From positions 1-49,862 of the forward strand of contig JAJRWY010000005.1 of assembly GCA_024276575.1 (NCBI GenBank): DNA of 49,862 nucleotides, in the 5' to 3' direction. A program made the position numbers and the translations under genes. Positions 49,146-49,862 of the stretch are shown piece by piece (position 1 is the stretch's first letter; each line of letters starts with the position of its first letter). This DNA is from Candidatus Binatota bacterium (GTDB taxonomy: Bacteria; Desulfobacterota; Binatia; UBA1149; CAITLU01). Under the pieces are notes generated by a model that worked only from the letters and a program-made list of their open reading frames with translations, was not told where the DNA came from and ran no database searches.

Positions 49146-49862
49146 CTAGCGGTGGCACGCCTGCGACGCCGGCATGCGGTCAAGAACGTTGAACTTGAAT
49201 ATATGCCACAAAGCGGCGACTCCGTCTTTCCATGTGATTTTCTTGCCTGCGCCGTAGTCCCGCCCCCAGTAGGAGATCGGCACCTCGTAGAGCCGGCAAC
49301 CCATCTGAGCCACTCGCGCCGTCACCTCAGGTTCAAATCCGAAACGATCCGTAGTCAAACGCATACGCTTGAGCAAATCGGTACGGAAGAGCTTATAGCC
49401 GGTCTCCATGTCCGTGAGATTGAGATTCGTCATGATGTTCGAAAACAGCGTCAGCGCCGTGTTCCCAAGCTGATGCCAAAAGAAGAGGACTCGATGAGGT
49501 CCGCTGAGGAACCTCGAACCGTAAACTACATCCGCTACCCCTTGCTCGATGGGGGCCAGAAGGGTCGGATACTCGGCCGGATCATATTCCATATCGGCGT
49601 CTTGAATGATGGTGACATCGCCGTCGGCCTCCGCCAAAGCCGTACGAATAGCCGCCCCCTTGCCTCGGTTGCGGTCGTGAAATCGCACCACCAGCCCGGA
49701 ATCTTTCTCCGCAAGCGACTCCAGCAAAGTACGGGTACCGTCAACCGAGTAATCGTCGACCAATATGATCTGAGTCTCCAGCGGCACCGCCCGGACCTTC
49801 TCTATAACCGTCTCGAGCGTGTCGACCTCATTATACACCGGTATCAACACCGACACTCGTAA
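49146..49862 (-). CDS. GT2 glycosyltransferase (DPM1-like), possibly partial at window edge
   Basis: This GT-A glycosyltransferase resembles dolichyl- or polyprenyl-phosphate sugar transferases without C-terminal membrane helices. Motifs: SVLIPVYNEVDTLE, ILVDDYSVDGT, FHDRNRGKGAAIRTAL, the metal site IIQDADMEYDPAEY, then DVVYGSRF and DMETGYKLFR. The ORF-track start is a GTG at 49856, but the frame stays open to the window end (LRVSVLIP), so a few N-terminal residues may be missing. It is 236 aa as seen. TAG stop. Same strand and close to the epimerase. Confidence 0.9.
   Translation of the reverse strand, partial: LRVSVLIPVYNEVDTLETVIEKVRAVPLETQIILVDDYSVDGTRTLLESLAEKDSGLVVRFHDRNRGKGAAIRTALAEADGDVTIIQDADMEYDPAEYPTLLAPIEQGVADVVYGSRFLSGPHRVLFFWHQLGNTALTLFSNIMTNLNLTDMETGYKLFRTDLLKRMRLTTDRFGFEPEVTARVAQMGCRLYEVPISYWGRDYGAGKKITWKDGVAALWHIFKFNVLDRMPASQACHR

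Overview
The window is one dense stretch of a Gram-negative bacterial chromosome. It carries lipid A (lpxD), LPS-transport (lptE) and lipid II flippase (murJ) genes, has a fairly high G+C content by eye, and uses ATG, GTG and TTG starts. The order yceD-rpmF-fabG-acpP-rpiB-glyA-nrdR-ribD-ribBA-ribH-nusB-leuS-lptE and the octahaem cytochrome bc-type operon resemble lineages formerly grouped as Deltaproteobacteria. Long Thr/Ser linkers in a secreted protein hint at Binatota-like relatives, but this is only an impression. No rRNA, tRNA, CRISPR array, phage module or intact insertion sequence was recognised.

Layout. Positions 0.2-4.6 kb (minus) hold smc and an HNH nuclease, followed by a 172-bp inverted-repeat element. 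Positions 5.0-10.2 kb (plus) hold RNase G and an envelope pair: a membrane-anchored beta-sandwich protein, and a large PTPS-related membrane protein fused to TPRs that is split by an in-frame TAG. Positions 10.2-16.5 kb hold a degenerate phosphodiesterase-like protein, a polyprenyl-phosphate glycosyltransferase, an NSS transporter and a two-gene ADP-forming acyl-CoA synthetase whose alpha subunit is frameshifted. Positions 16.6-22.1 kb (minus) form a respiratory operon: small membrane protein, Rieske protein, split cytochrome b, an unannotated 51-aa protein and a coiled-coil octahaem cytochrome c.

Positions 22.3-27.5 kb hold comF, a methyltransferase, purM-purN, a glycosyltransferase, a GcvR-like double-ACT protein and purU. 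Positions 27.9-32.3 kb hold a small conserved hypothetical gene, a secreted TPR protein, mazG, murJ and rpsT. Positions 32.3-44.2 kb (minus) are the long housekeeping run from lpxD down to lptE. Positions 44.4-45.6 kb (plus) hold hisI-hisG. The last 4 kb hold a lamin-tail-domain secreted protein, a four-cluster ferredoxin, a tiny membrane protein, an 8-bp tandem repeat, a sugar-nucleotide epimerase and a glycosyltransferase running off the window edge.

Most notable points: (1) a dispersed inverted-repeat (MITE-like) family, one copy of which sits between ribH and nusB and overlaps the nusB start; (2) nusB is interrupted by an in-frame TAG where Gln is expected, and the PTPS-related gene has a second in-frame TAG where Trp is likely, although TAG is a normal stop in many neighbours; (3) the unusual bc-type operon with its small extra genes; (4) a housekeeping operon that has lost plsX, fabH, fabD, fabF and ribE from their usual places; (5) short tandem repeats in a signal peptide and between two genes.
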